Source: Pogostemon cablin (lineage: Eukaryota; Streptophyta; Magnoliopsida; Lamiales; Lamiaceae). From it: a stretch of DNA of 64,000 bases. Below the pieces are notes generated by a model, which did no database searches, was not told the origin of the DNA, and worked only from the letters and a program-made list of their open reading frames with translations. The stretch covers positions 27,270,981 to 27,334,980 of the forward strand of contig CM042979.1 of the NCBI GenBank assembly GCA_023678885.1, read 5' to 3'. The position numbers were made by a program, and so were the translations under genes. This document shows, piece by piece, positions 1 to 10,940 of this stretch; within the stretch, counting starts at the first letter, position 1; the number at the start of each line of letters is the position of its first letter.

Positions 1-1229
1 CGTCACTAAAGTATGCTTATTTGTGGTTAAAGTATGTCGATAATAAATCAAATTATAACACACTAACATCATATTTTAATACATAATCCAATATACTTTA
101 AAAAACATACATTAACAACCATTAAACATACTTTATTTAAATAATCGACATACTTTAACACGTCTCACAAACCGTCTCATGAAAGTAGCGTCTCACAAGA
201 GACTTTGTCTTATTAATTGAACATGCACCAACTCAAAAATATTATTAAATTTTATATATCTTATAAATTATTTATAGAATAATTTAATTAGACGATTCAT
301 ATTACATGTATCATTTTTTATTAGAACCTTCTTATAAATTTATTAAAATCATATCATAAAATAACCACACACAAATTATTGATATATTATAATTTTTTAT
401 TAAAAATATTATCACAAAATTTATGAATTGTTTATAAAATAATTTAGTGTACTAGTATATAATTTTTTTTTTAATAAAACAAAGTCAAATTTTATTGAAA
501 GAGAGCAACGCATAGCTTCTCATTAATTTGATTATCAATTTCTATTAAAATATTAACACTACTACTCCTTTTTGTCTAGTGAACGTCACTATTAGACATA
601 TCATATAAATGTTTGCCTAACTATTTTTGTTTACATGAGAACTTTTGTATCTAGCTCAAAATTTTTGTTTGACTGGGTTATTTAAATTGGGTTTTGTTGT
701 TAGATAAACCCAATAATAGAAGCCCAATTGTACATTTAATCATTATATTATAATTTTTTATATTACTATATATATATGCAGGAGCTCTTTGGTAGATGTA
801 CATAGTAAAACTCCTCAATGAGAATAAAAGGGTAATGAATGTCATTATCAATGTTTGTTTAACTTTATTTCGCTTCAATGAGAATGAAAATAGAGTAATG
901 ACTACCCTCATTCATTAACTATCTTCTCCCTATCATTTCACTCCCACTCCATTATATAATAAAAAGTTAGTAAAAATTCTTATAAACTCTGTTTCTTCGT
1001 ATAATTTAAACTCCTAACAATACATAGAGTATAATAGGATTGAGAGGGAAGGTTTAATGTGAGAAAAATTCAGGGTTTACATAATAAGCTACGTAAACCG
1101 GATTTATATTAGAGTTTGTGTATAACTAATGCCTCAATCACTTTCATTATCATCACTATTCTAATTTTTAAACGAAGCACGCCCTCAATATATATAATAG
1201 ATGAGATGATCGATGAGCTAATTCCTGGT
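1..1229. other. AT-rich intergenic sequence, no gene seen
   Basis: There is no coding region I can support. The first 210 bases carry short inverted and repeated phrases around 'agtatgtcgataat' and 'gtctcacaagagac', which look like degraded transposon ends. The rest is AT-rich with stops in all frames. A 77-codon minus-strand frame at 678-911 has no recognisable motif and skewed AT-rich composition, so I do not call it a gene. Confidence 0.5.
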
Positions 1230-1239
1230 CTCGGTGGAA

Positions 1240-1940
1240 TTAAAAACTAGAGTACAAAATAAAGGAATCACGGTTAAATATTCCTTGACGGCTGTGTTTG
1301 TGTTGTTCTTCTTCCTTTGGTACTATAAGTTATACATCAAAAATAAGTTTATTGATGTAACCTCATGCTACACGTGGATAATCTCTTATTGGTTGGTCAT
1401 AAGGGAGGGATAGCATGTGATTTACGATGGCTAGATTCTCAGCTGGAGAAGTGAGTGGAAGTTAACTACAACACAATCGGTTATTAGTAACCGTTTCTAC
1501 AGCATGGTTGATCAGCTGCTGGATTGAGCTGTCATATGTGCAACCCTTTACCGGCAATTAACTCATCTTCCATCTATGGAATAAGGGCAATTAGTAGGAG
1601 ATGTTACCGGATCAAAAGGTAAAGAGGGTAGCAAAATATAAGGCCATGTCAACACTGCTTCAGAGTTTGATAATTCATTAAGTTTGCAGTTTCGAGTAGC
1701 AAAGTGTATCTTCGAATTCTTTTAACTTGTATTCATCAACAGCTTCTTCCTCTCTCTACTGGATGTAGGTTTTATAACTGAACCACTATAAATCTTTGCA
1801 TTCGATCTTCGTCATTCCGATTTTACTTCTTGTTAATTGGTGGGAGTTTTATGAATTCTTGAGGATATTCAATCAACAAGCTTGATATTTATCATAAATA
1901 TTAATTTCCATTGGTTTTGTTTTTCTGTAGGTACTCTCAT
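1240..1940 (+). repeat. Possible Copia-type LTR remnant
   Basis: The stretch around 1740-1795 (a run of ctctctctac, then tggatgtagg, then a gaaccactataaatc phrase) resembles the R/U5 region of plant Copia LTRs, and a 'cacgtgg' box sits upstream at 1371. I could not find a matching second LTR, primer-binding site or polypurine tract, so this would be a solo or broken LTR with unknown ends. The identification rests on remembered sequence style only. Confidence 0.3.
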
Positions 1941-2565
1941 AAACATGAACAACACTAATTAACTTGTTATCTGCTCATTCAAGTAAGCTCTTACTCCATT
2001 TACCATTCAGCTCCCCTGTTTTTCAGTTAATGCTTCATTTTTCCCCTGTTCAGTTACTACAGAATTAACTTCTCCTCAGTTTCTATCTAGTAATCTTTAT
2101 GGTGGTATAAACTTCTTTATGCTAAAATTAAGTCTCTACTCAAAGTCAAGGTTTGCCTTAGGGGTTGATATCGTACCTTGTTCAAATGCCATGTTAAATG
2201 ATCTAAAAGTTCAATTTGGTAGAAATGAATATATTTATAACACTTAATCAAGTCACTCTAACGACTATCGAATTCAAAATTTGTTTCTCCAAAATGATCA
2301 ATCAGCAAAACAGGTGATCAAGATGTTGGAATTTTTGGAGGCGCTGTGTTTGAGTATATCACTTGTAGTCCTGAGCGTAGCTAACTGAAACACATGAAAT
2401 TCTGCAATCTTTCTTAACCAAATTTATACGTATATTTTTCTCTTTTTAATATACTTGCATGTTTATCGCATGCGTCATAAGAGAAGTGGCGATGAATTTT
2501 AATGATTTTTTTTATCATTAAAAATTAAAAAGAAAATGGAAGGAAAGGCAACGTACATATCCCGG

Positions 2566-2905
2566 GACACACCGTGCCCCATGGGAACGCAAGAATAATT
2601 ACCATTAATTAATACTCCCTTCGTCCCGGTGTAAGATGACCATTTGTTTTTTTGCACGTAGATTAAAGAGTATTATTATTAAATGTGTAGTGGGTAGTTG
2701 TATTAGTGGGAGTGTGAGTCCCATATTTTAATTGTATTAGAGGGGGTGTGTGGGTCCCATGTGTGTAAAAAAGAAAAGGAGACTCTTTGGGTGGGACGAC
2801 CAAAATGGAAAAATGACACTCTTAAGTTGGGACGGAGGGAGTATTTTTTTCTTGTGTTCCTATAGGGACACGGTGTGTTCCTGGGGGCACACAAGTTTTT
2901 GCCTT
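2566..2905. repeat. Dispersed inverted-repeat element with nested MITE
   Basis: Phrases such as gggacacaccgtgcccc on the left and their reverse complement (gggacacggtgtgttcc, then gggggcacacaag) on the right bracket a Stowaway MITE. A related palindromic stretch (acttgtgtgccccc ... gtgtgccccggggatacaag) occurs at about 59468-59582, so this is a family present twice in the window. No coding capacity is seen and the class is unknown. Confidence 0.4.
2615..2841. mobile_element. Stowaway-type MITE
   Basis: The left end is CTCCCTTCGTCCC and the right end is GGGACGGAGGGAG, forming terminal inverted repeats, with TA on both sides as the target duplication. This is the signature of Stowaway MITEs, mobilised by Tc1/mariner transposases. 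The body closely matches the copy at 41451-41677, including a 'gtgtgtgggtcccatgtgtgtaa'-like stretch. Confidence 0.85.
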
Positions 2906-2929
2906 TATTATAAATCGAATTCGCACGAA

Positions 2930-3600
2930 AAGTTACTCTTTAGAGAAATAAACAGTCACTCTTGTAAATAAAAATTATTCATCAAATTCTTGTATTATCT
3001 GATTTATCGATTACTCTTTAACAGAGATAAACTTTTACTCTTTTAAATAAAAAAATATTACTTTTCAAAGAATAATTTTTTATATACTAAAAAGTAATTT
3101 TATAAAATCAGGATTCACAATTCACGCCGGACTCACTCCCAAATTAAAGTTTAATAGTAATTTATAAATATAAAGCAAATATTTGTGTGAACCCGATTCA
3201 CACCAGAATCACTCCCAAATTTAAAACTTAATAAATTGTAAATATAAATCAAACGCTTGTATGAACCGAGTTCAAGATTCACACCACATTCACCCCAGAA
3301 TTAAAGCTTAATAAATTATAAATATAAAGAAAATAATTGTATGAATCAATTTATACGTGAACCCTGTTTTTATCGATTACTCTTCACAAAAAATTACTTT
3401 TTAGTGAGATAAATTATTATTCTTCTAAATAAAAAAATTCTCTTCAAATTTTTGCACACTCTGATTTATTTATTATGCTTTGCTCATATTATATAAAAAA
3501 TTACTTTTTAGAGAGATGAACTATTATTCTTTTAAATAAAAAAATATTATTCTTTAAAGTAATTTTTATATTACTAAAATTTTTTTTACAAAAATAGAAT
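2930..3600. repeat. Degenerate tandem repeats
   Basis: Two interleaved repeat types are visible. One unit of about 80 bp, containing 'gattcacaccagaatcactccc' variants and 'aattataaatataaa', is present about three times between 3110 and 3345. Another unit containing 'ttactttttagagagat...tcttttaaataaaaaaatatta' occurs about four times on either side. Units are diverged, with no coding sense. Confidence 0.6.
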
Positions 3601-4036
3601 TTACGTGTGAACTCGATTCACATTACACTCATTCTAAAAATAATTGTAAAACGTTTTAATTAGTAAAATGTAATAATATTTGCTGCACCAGAAGTATTTA
3701 TGTTTAAAAATCGATCCAAAGACCGCAAACACACTCCATAAATTTATTTTCTCCAAATCAAAATGCGATTATGCACATTGAAATATCTAGGGAAAATGTT
3801 TTTTTTCTTTATTTGATCTTAAGTTTTCTTTTATTATGGTTTCAGTCTTCTAATTCCTTTTGTTATGATCTTAATTCCTTAATTTTAATATTTTATGTTG
3901 TCTAGATACATGTGGGGAGCTTAACTTTGCAAAACACCAACTATATATAAGAGTATACACTTAAGTCAGTTTATGTTATTTTAATTAATGTATCACTTTT
4001 TATTAAATATATTATCAATTTTCTTTTAAAATATTA

Positions 4037-4306
4037 CTCCCTCCGTCCTGGAGAAGTTGATATAATTTCTTTTGGGTACGGAGATTAAGGAGTATAATAA
4101 TTTAATGTAAAGTGAATTAAAGTGAAGTGAGAGAAATAATATTTAATGTGTAGTGGATAGTTGTATTAGAGGAGATATGTGGGGCCCATGAGAATAGATT
4201 AATTGTTTTTATGTGGGTCCCATGTATTATAAAGGAAATATGTCAACTTTAGTGGGACAAACCAAAAAGAAAAGTGTGTCAACTTTTATGGGACGGAGGG
4301 AGGGAG
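4037..4306. mobile_element. Stowaway-type MITE
   Basis: CTCCCTCCGTCC at the left and GGGACGGAGGGAGGGAG at the right are inverted repeats flanked by TA. The body matches the copy at 10697-10940 along most of its length (for example 'cggagattaaggagtataat' and 'gtggggcccatgagaatag'). The right end has an extra 4-bp 'aggg' duplication. Confidence 0.85.
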
Positions 4307-4483
4307 TAATACTTTTCGTTTTACACTATACTTATTCATCGTGTGAACTCGAGTCACATTACACTCACTCTATGTATAAAATTACTTAATTTATTATTAA
4401 TAATAATATTGAAAATATTTTGCTGCGTGTATCGACCCTTCCTATTGACCCCTTTGTCACCTTTATTTGTATGTTGTTCCACT

Positions 4484-4723
4484 GCCTCCATGGCATAGCT
4501 CAAGTGGTAGAAGGGAGGGTGGAAAGGCCTTCCAGCTGAGCTTGGTTGCTGCAGGGTGGGGGTTCGAATCTTGCCTTTGGCATGGATTTGACCCCTTGCA
4601 AGCACAAGTTTAACAGTGAGCCCTCCCTATAAGCCACTTGAGGCACATCCTGCGATTTACCTCCTCCACCAATCCCCAGGGCAGGGGCGGTGGGGGCCCC
4701 TAATGGTGGGGTACACCATTTTT
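4484..4723 (+). mobile_element. tRNA-derived SINE
   Basis: The head carries an RNA polymerase III A box (TAGCTCAAGTGG, 4496-4507) and a B box (GGTTCGAATC, 4561-4570), the internal promoter of tRNA-derived SINEs. A 14-bp direct repeat TATGTTGTTCCACT flanks it exactly (4470-4483 and 4724-4737), the mark of target-primed insertion. A second copy, in the other orientation, lies at 22130-22363. The tail ends in 'gtacaccatt' plus a short T run. It encodes no protein and depends on a LINE for movement. Minus-strand reading frames across it are shadows. Confidence 0.9.
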
Positions 4724-4788
4724 TATGTTGTTCCACTAAATTAGGAGCAATCCTAATTTGGTAAAATTTTTATGTATAATTACTGTAC

Positions 4789-4917
4789 AATATATTTTAC
4801 TTTCAAAATTATTATGGTGAGCGTCACCCTCATTATTAAAAAAAAATGCTTATGTATATTTTACTTTCAAAATTATTATGGTGAGCGTCACCCTCATTAT
4901 TAAGAAAAAATGCTTAT
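4789..4917. repeat. Tandem duplication, 2 x ~65 bp
   Basis: The phrase tattttactttcaaaatt, then attatggtgagcgtcaccc and a poly-A stretch, is present twice head to tail with only one or two differences, so the duplication is recent. Confidence 0.75.
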
Positions 4918-5658
4918 GTGATCCCGTTTAATGGAAAAACATATGTCAAATGGATAAAAAAAAAATATTTTAACAAAATATGATACTCGAATTAATGTAA
5001 ATGGATAGTGGTACAATGAATCATTTCATGAACAACTTATTGTACAAATAAAAAGTAACATTATTAATAAAAAAATTATACACCCTTTATTGAAATGCAT
5101 AATTAATGTAGATATGAAATTTAAAAAAAAAATTACTTTCTAACTTTGCTTTTAAAGATAGTTTGATATTTTTATATAATAACTAAATTATAAAGTTATG
5201 TAAATCGTAAATGAGTATCAATTATTAAATTAAAGTGTATTTTGAATTGTTGGATTGTGTCATATTTCTTTTATTTGAAAGTGTAAACTTATTTACGACA
5301 AGAACAAAAATTATAAGTGTAAATTTATTTATTAAAAAAAAGAAGTAATTATATATATTCAATAAAAGTAACAACTATTTAAAAAATATATAAGAAATGG
5401 TCGACACATTTTATATTTCTTAATTTCACATACTATTTTATATTTTTCACGCCTTAAAAATATATACAGAATCTTTCAAAATAAATAACCTTTAATATAT
5501 CTTATTTTAAAAAGTTTCATCCTTATCTATCACACGTAATTTATTTTATCATATTTTTATTACCAACTCAATTTAAAAGATATATATAATAGAATTGCGA
5601 GAAAAAAAAATACTCCCTCATCTCCCTTTAAAAAGGTCTTTTACTTTTTATACATGAA
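4918..5658. other. AT-rich intergenic sequence
   Basis: No coding region, RNA gene or clear mobile element is seen. The stretch is very AT-rich with stops in all frames. Near 5614 a 'tactccctcatctccc' phrase may be one worn Stowaway end without its partner. Confidence 0.4.
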
Positions 5659-5667
5659 TTAAGTAGA

Positions 5668-6757
5668 GTTAAATTCATTTTTTACCCTGTAACTAAGTAA
5701 AATTTCGATTTTTGCCCTAAAAACATAAGTGGTTCAATTTTGCCTTATAACTAACAAATTGTTTCATTTTTTGCCCAAATTTCGTCGGAATCCGCCACGT
5801 CATGCTTCAATTCCGGTTAATCAATCCAACGTGACAATTTTGACTTTTTTTGAGCCAATGAATCCGTCACGTCATATCCACCTATTTATTTATTTTTTTA
5901 TTTCTAAATCAGCAAAATATTTAATTAAAATAAAAATATAAAATAAAAAAGAAAAATCAATAAAATAAATTAATACTGTAAAATGAATTTTATAAAAATA
6001 AAAAAAAAAAGAAAAAAAGAGGATTAAACGCACTGGAAATCCCCAAATCTCTCCAGATTTATTCAATCTCATTAATACTGCCTTCCTTCCTTGCGTCGTG
6101 GGAGTCGGAATCGGGCGGAAGCGGGAGGGGGATGATGAGGGAGACGTAGTGGCCGGGGTTGGTCTTCATGACGTCACTGGCAGCGGAGATGGGCCAATAG
6201 AAGCGCTCCAGCTTGCCACATGGATGTTGTATCACCAGGGCTGTTGCTTCTACTGCTTGGCAATTCCACATTCTCTGTGTGTTTGTGTATGTTTATCTCA
6301 CTAGAATTGGTGAATGAATAAATGCAGGGGAGGGGGGTGTATGAATGAATATTCGATCAGTTAGGAATGTTTTGTCAGGGTAGGGAGATGAATATGATGA
6401 AGGAAGGCAGTATTAATGAGATGAATGTTAAATTAATACCTATTTTTGGGCCATGATTTTTCTTTTTTATTTTATATTCCTAATTTAATTAAATATTTTG
6501 CCGATTAAAATAAAAAATAGGTGGGATATGACGTGGCGGATTCATTGGCTCAAAAAAAGTCAAAATTGCCATGTCGGATTGACCAACTGGAATTGAAGCA
6601 TGACGTGGCGGATTCCGGCGAAATTCGCATTTTCCGGCGAAAATTGGGCAAAAATTGAAACAATTCATTAGTTATAGGACAAAATTGAACCACTTATCTT
6701 TTTTAGGGTAAAAATTGAAGTTTTGCTTAGTTACAGGACAAAAAATGAATTTAACTC
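5668..6757. mobile_element. Non-autonomous MULE carrying a gene fragment (Pack-MULE)
   Basis: The left end GAGTTAAATTCATTTTTT has its reverse complement at the right end (6740-6757). The inverted arms extend for roughly 360-420 bp on each side (left to about 6090, right from about 6400). A perfect 9-bp target duplication AATTAAGTA lies at 5659-5667 and 6758-6766. Long terminal inverted repeats plus 9-bp duplications define Mutator-like elements. There is no transposase. The 310-bp non-repeated centre is GC-richer and encodes part of a PADRE/DUF4228 protein on the minus strand, so this is a Pack-MULE with captured host sequence. Confidence 0.9.
6059..6271 (-). pseudogene. Captured PADRE (DUF4228) gene fragment in a MULE
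   Basis: The 70-codon frame begins M-W-N-C-Q-A and contains ALVIQHPCGKLERFYWP and NPGHYVSLIIP. This matches the N-terminal block of plant PADRE/DUF4228 proteins, small stress-linked proteins of unknown biochemistry that usually start MGNCQA. The usual second residue Gly, a potential N-myristoylation site, reads Trp here. The last residues (about 61-70) are encoded by the MULE inverted repeat, so the natural C-terminus is lost. Family proteins are normally longer than 150 residues. The frame is still open, which fits recent capture, but a function is unlikely. A plus-strand 68-codon frame over it is a shadow. Confidence 0.75.
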
Positions 6758-6766
6758 AATTAAGTA

Positions 6767-7542
6767 ATATTATTATTTAATATATAGTGAATAGTTGTAT
6801 TAGTGATGATATGAACCACGTTCTCTATAGGACCCTCTTATATCTTCCTTCTTCGAGCTCACGTTATGGAAGAAGGAACCAAGAAAAAAGTATCAGCAAC
6901 AACTGACTTTATTACATGACAACTCGTGATGTTCATATCGATCTATTATGCGCCTCTGCATCTAGCATTGGGTAGACCTCATACAATGACAGTCCGCAAT
7001 TGTGGCGTCTATTGGATTTCTTATAATTTGGATATGCTATTCCAAAAGAGAGTACTTGGGTTCTCCCAATAACTAACAAGTGTAGCATGCCATAATAAAA
7101 GGAATAGGAAAAGATTACGTACCTATAGAAATTTTTTAAATTTAAAACAGGTTAGTCGACCCAGCCTGCGAATCTATTCCAACTCTTAACGAATTTCTAG
7201 AATTTTAGGTGGAATGGGACCCTATATTTTAATCATTTTAGTAGGTATGTGGGTCTCATGTGTATAAAAAAATAAATGAAAAAAAAAGACTCATTAAAGG
7301 GGACGAGGGAGTAATACTTTCTAAACTCAGTAATTACAACAATTGTGAAACTCATGAGTCGTGTCATTTTATTAGAGCAGAATAGTTGTGTGGCAAAGCT
7401 ACAACATCATACATTTGAAACTTAAAAGTAAGACCCTTTTTCTCTAAATCGAGGAAAGGCAGCAGCCACATCAACTCCTTATTTTGATCCCAAATTTCGT
7501 TCGTAGGAATGACAGTTTTAAGACAAGTGTACATATATTATA
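6767..7542. other. Intergenic, downstream of the MYB gene
   Basis: No gene is seen. A worn Stowaway-like end ('ggggacgagggagta') occurs near 7298-7313. The part from about 7330 to 7542 is presumably 3' untranslated sequence of the minus-strand MYB gene, but I see no decisive polyadenylation signal. Confidence 0.4.
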
Positions 7543-8381
7543 TTACCATTTTCCAAATGAAGGAGGCGAACTCCAAATAGAAGCGAGATTGTAGCATTCA
7601 TAATCCTCATCATCATTGGACGATAGATCACGAGTATAGTTTGCAGCAGCAATGTCAGTTGTCGTCGAAGAAGAAGAAGCAGCCACCAATGTTGGAGCAT
7701 ATGCAGCTTGTGGATCTGCAATATCACTAAGATCATAATTCAATTCTTGATTAGAAAACAAGAATTCATTGCTAAGGGCGGCGGAGGAGGAGGAGGCAGC
7801 AGCAGCAGCCTGGATCCTCTCAGTCATGATTTGATGGAATTCAGGACTTCCATCGTCAAGGTTTAGTATCTTAGCTTCCTTCTTCATTCTCGTGTTCCAG
7901 AAGTTCTTTATATCGTTGTCTGTTCGTCCAGACAAGTGCTGCGCAATTCTCGACCACCTACACAAAGTAGTAATAGGGCTTAGGGTTAGGAAGTGCAAGT
8001 TTGAGTTTTTAGACGAGGTGGTGAGTTCTAACCGAGAGCCCAGCAGAGAGTGATATTTGATAATCAGGAGAGTTTCATCATGAGTGAACTCCCCCCGTCG
8101 AATGGAGGGTGAAAGATAGTTCATCCATCTTAACCTGCAGCTGTTCCCACTCCTCCCGCGACCTGCAAAATTAATATTAATATTAATATTCATGCAAAAC
8201 CCTAATCAGGAAAACACATATATGGAGAAATTAAATTAGGATCGATGGATTGGAGATGATCACCTATGTTTCGAGCAACTTTGTCCCAGTTTTCAGCTCC
8301 ATTTATGCTTATGTAGTTACACAGCTCATCATCCTCCTCTCTCGACCAACCCACTCTTCTCCTCACACCAACTCCCTCCAT
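7543..8381 (-). CDS. R2R3-MYB transcription factor, three exons
   Basis: Exons on the minus strand are 8264-8381, 8033-8162 and 7543-7957, with introns of 101 and 75 bp that begin GT and end AG. Joined, they give about 220 residues. R2 spans about residues 10-60 (WSREEDDELCNYI, W at the repeat positions, then RSGNSCRLRWMNYL). R3 follows with SRWSRIAQHLSGRTDNDIKNFWNTR. The protein should be a nuclear DNA-binding regulator. After R3 a short ERIQAAAA segment and an acidic, Ser/Ala-rich tail follow. The ERIQA motif recalls subgroup 20 (AtMYB2/62/108/112), but the usual WMPRLV part is missing and R2 is divergent (no GLKR linker), so the subgroup is uncertain. An upstream in-frame ATG at 8409-8411 would add 10 residues; I prefer the inner ATG because MYB proteins normally begin close to R2. 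Confidence 0.85.
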
Positions 8382-8688
8382 TTCCGATTTTCTTTGGAAT
8401 TTCAAACCCAAAACCCTAACAGGAACACAAGCCGTCTGCGTAATTGCAGGTATTCATATATTATAATGGTACAATCAACCATTATAGGACCTCCATCTCG
8501 TCATTTTTCTTAGGTAGAATCAGCTGAATTTTTTATTATGCCGAATTTTAGTTGGAAGATCAATCTGACGTTGGCATGAGATACCTGGCGAACGTAAGGC
8601 TTTGTTTTAATCGATAGATTGATGCTACATTCGCTTTTTTCTTCTAAAAATCAAAACAAAAATATTACTCCATTCTTGTTATATTATA

Positions 8689-9015
8689 CTCCCTCCATTC
8701 CATAATAAACTTTACCGTTACTATAAACACGAAATTTAAGAAAAATAAATTTTTGACCAACTTTATTGACTTTTGGTGGGTAATGTAGTATTTTTAGGTA
8801 ATAAATAAATAATAAAAGATGTGACTTTTGGTGGGTAATGTAGTATTTTTATGTAATAAATAAATAATAAAAGATGTGATGTGTGTTAGATGAGAGTAAT
8901 AAATTTATAATTAAAATGTACTTTAGAGGTGGAGATTGATATGATATTCCTTTTTTGAGTTGCGGAACCAATAAAAATAAAAGGTGTGAAAGTTTATTAT
9001 TATGGGACGAAAGAG
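8689..9015. mobile_element. Stowaway-like MITE with internal tandem duplication
   Basis: CTCCCTCCATTCC at the left pairs with GGGACGAAAGAG at the right, with TA at each side. Inside, a ~57-bp unit ('gacttttggtgggtaatgta' followed by a taaataaataataaaag tract) is duplicated in tandem at about 8769-8880. This makes the copy longer than its relatives. Confidence 0.65.
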
Positions 9016-9842
9016 TAAATATATTTATTAGAGTACTCTTCACACACTATAATCTAAAGATTTAATCTACTATGAATAAGTTTTATTTAAAAACATTAAT
9101 GATTAAAAATTATTTAACGGATTTGCAGTTATTCAATTAAACTAGTATTCCCTTCGTCCCAAAGGGAAGATGGAAAGCATGAAAATCTTGCCGATTGAAA
9201 CCTTGAAAAATGAAGGTGGGTTTTTGTAATTATAGAGAAATTGTTTGAGTTGCAGAGAGCACCAAAACGACACGAAAATTGTCGTCGTGCTAGCTTCTTC
9301 CCTGCATTGATTACAACAACATGAACAAGAGAAGATCGAGAGAGACGCTACTTGCTCTCAATTTTAATTAACATCAAATTGAAATATTTTTAATGCATTA
9401 AAAGAAATGAAAAAATGAAAGGAGATTATATAGATAATCTCAATTCTCACATACTTTGAGAAAATATGTTTAAAGAAACTCCACCCTTCCACTAGATATT
9501 TAAAATGCAAGAGTATATTAAGCCAAAGAATTAAAAGTTTATGTTTGTTTTTTTCACGAAAATTAAGGAATATAGTATTTTAATGTATATTGTGATGAGA
9601 GAAATAATATTTTAATGTCAACTGAATAGTTGTATTAATGTTGTGTTGTGAACCCATGAAGATATTTAAATATTGTGGGTGGGATTCATTTGATATAAAT
9701 GAAAATGTAAACTTTTTTATGAGCGCTAAAAATAAAAATGTATAAACGTTTCTATGGGATGGGAGGAGTACGAACAATATTTCATAATTTAAAAAATAAA
9801 ATATCAAAATAATCTAATTTTAATCGTTAAACATTGATTTAC

Positions 9843-9899
<57 letters not shown>

Positions 9900-10148
9900 T
9901 TGTATAAACTGATCTCTTAACAAAGTCTTACTATAGTGAAGTCTTACTCCCTAGATTCCCACAAAAGAGAACTCTTTTTCACACTTCCTATTACCTATTA
10001 GTAGTGATTGAATTTCTATGCTTATTTGATAGGAAATAAAATATTCAAATAAAAATAAAGAATTGCGGATAGAATGACTATTCATCTATTGTATTTTTTA
10101 TACAAAATAGGGGGCAATGTGAGACGAGTATCTATTTTAAATGAAAAA
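9016..10148. other. AT-rich intergenic sequence
   Basis: No gene is seen. A perfect (AAT)n microsatellite occupies about 9845-9899. A further worn Stowaway-like right end ('gggatgggaggagta') lies near 9756-9770. Confidence 0.5.
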
Positions 10149-10588
10149 ATTACTACTAGGTACACACTTTGTACCCCTAATTACTATTAGATACATTGAT
10201 TTAAAATAATTACTATCACATATAAAATATTAGAGTAAAATACCAAATATAACCCTAAACCCATACACTTTTAAACCATAAACCCGGACCACCGCCGGAC
10301 CACCGGAACACCAGCCGGCCATCGGAATTCTGTCGGACCGTCGCCGGCCAGCTGCCGGAAACCTGCTGCCGCCGCCGGAGCTCCGACGGACCACTGCCGG
10401 ACCACCCCACTTTTTTGTTGCACACACTTTTTTTTTACTGCACACACTTTGCTGCACACAACATTTTTGTGCAGCATATTGTAGGGGTAATATTGGAATA
10501 TCACTATATATTTTTGTAGTTAGTAGTAATATTTTTGTATGTTTGTATCTCATAGTAATTAAAGTTTTTTTTTTTACCTAGTAGTAAT
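10149..10588. mobile_element. MITE-like element with GC-rich core
   Basis: The left end ATTACTACTAGGTAC is repeated in inverse at the right (tacctagtagtaat, ending 10588). A second copy in the opposite orientation lies at 46304-46740 and shares the flanking arms and the 'gtagcagcaca'-type phrases. The centre (10287-10410) is a GC-rich patch of degenerate 'ggtccggcgg'-type repeats. I could not establish a target duplication. Minus-strand frames through the core are composition artefacts. Confidence 0.6.
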
Positions 10589-10696
10589 CTCCCTATTTTA
10601 ATTTATTAAATTAAATAAAATGACCAGTGACATTTTGACCAATTGATATTATTAATTGAGAGTTACCATTTCCCGATAAAATCTCCTACAGATATA

Positions 10697-10940
10697 CTCC
10701 CTCCGTCCCGGAGAAGTTGGTATAATTTTTTTGGGCACGGAGATTAAGGAGTATAATAATTTAATGTAAAGTGAAATAAAGTGAAGTGAGAGAAATAATA
10801 TTTAATGTGTAGTAGGTAATTGTATTAGAGGTGATATGTGGGGCCCATGAGAATAGATTAATTGTTTTTAAGGAAATATGTCAACTTTAGTGGGACAAAC
10901 CAAAAAGAAAATTGTGTCAACTTCTATGGGATGGAGGGAG
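10697..10940. mobile_element. Stowaway-type MITE
   Basis: CTCCCTCCGTCCC at the left and GGGATGGAGGGAG at the right are flanked by TA on both sides. It is the closest relative of the copy at 4037-4306. Confidence 0.85.

Noticed and set aside
4354..4736. Overlapping minus-strand frames of 83 and 78 codons
   Set aside because: They run through the SINE and its flanks; the same peptide type recurs at the second SINE copy, so it is repeat-derived.
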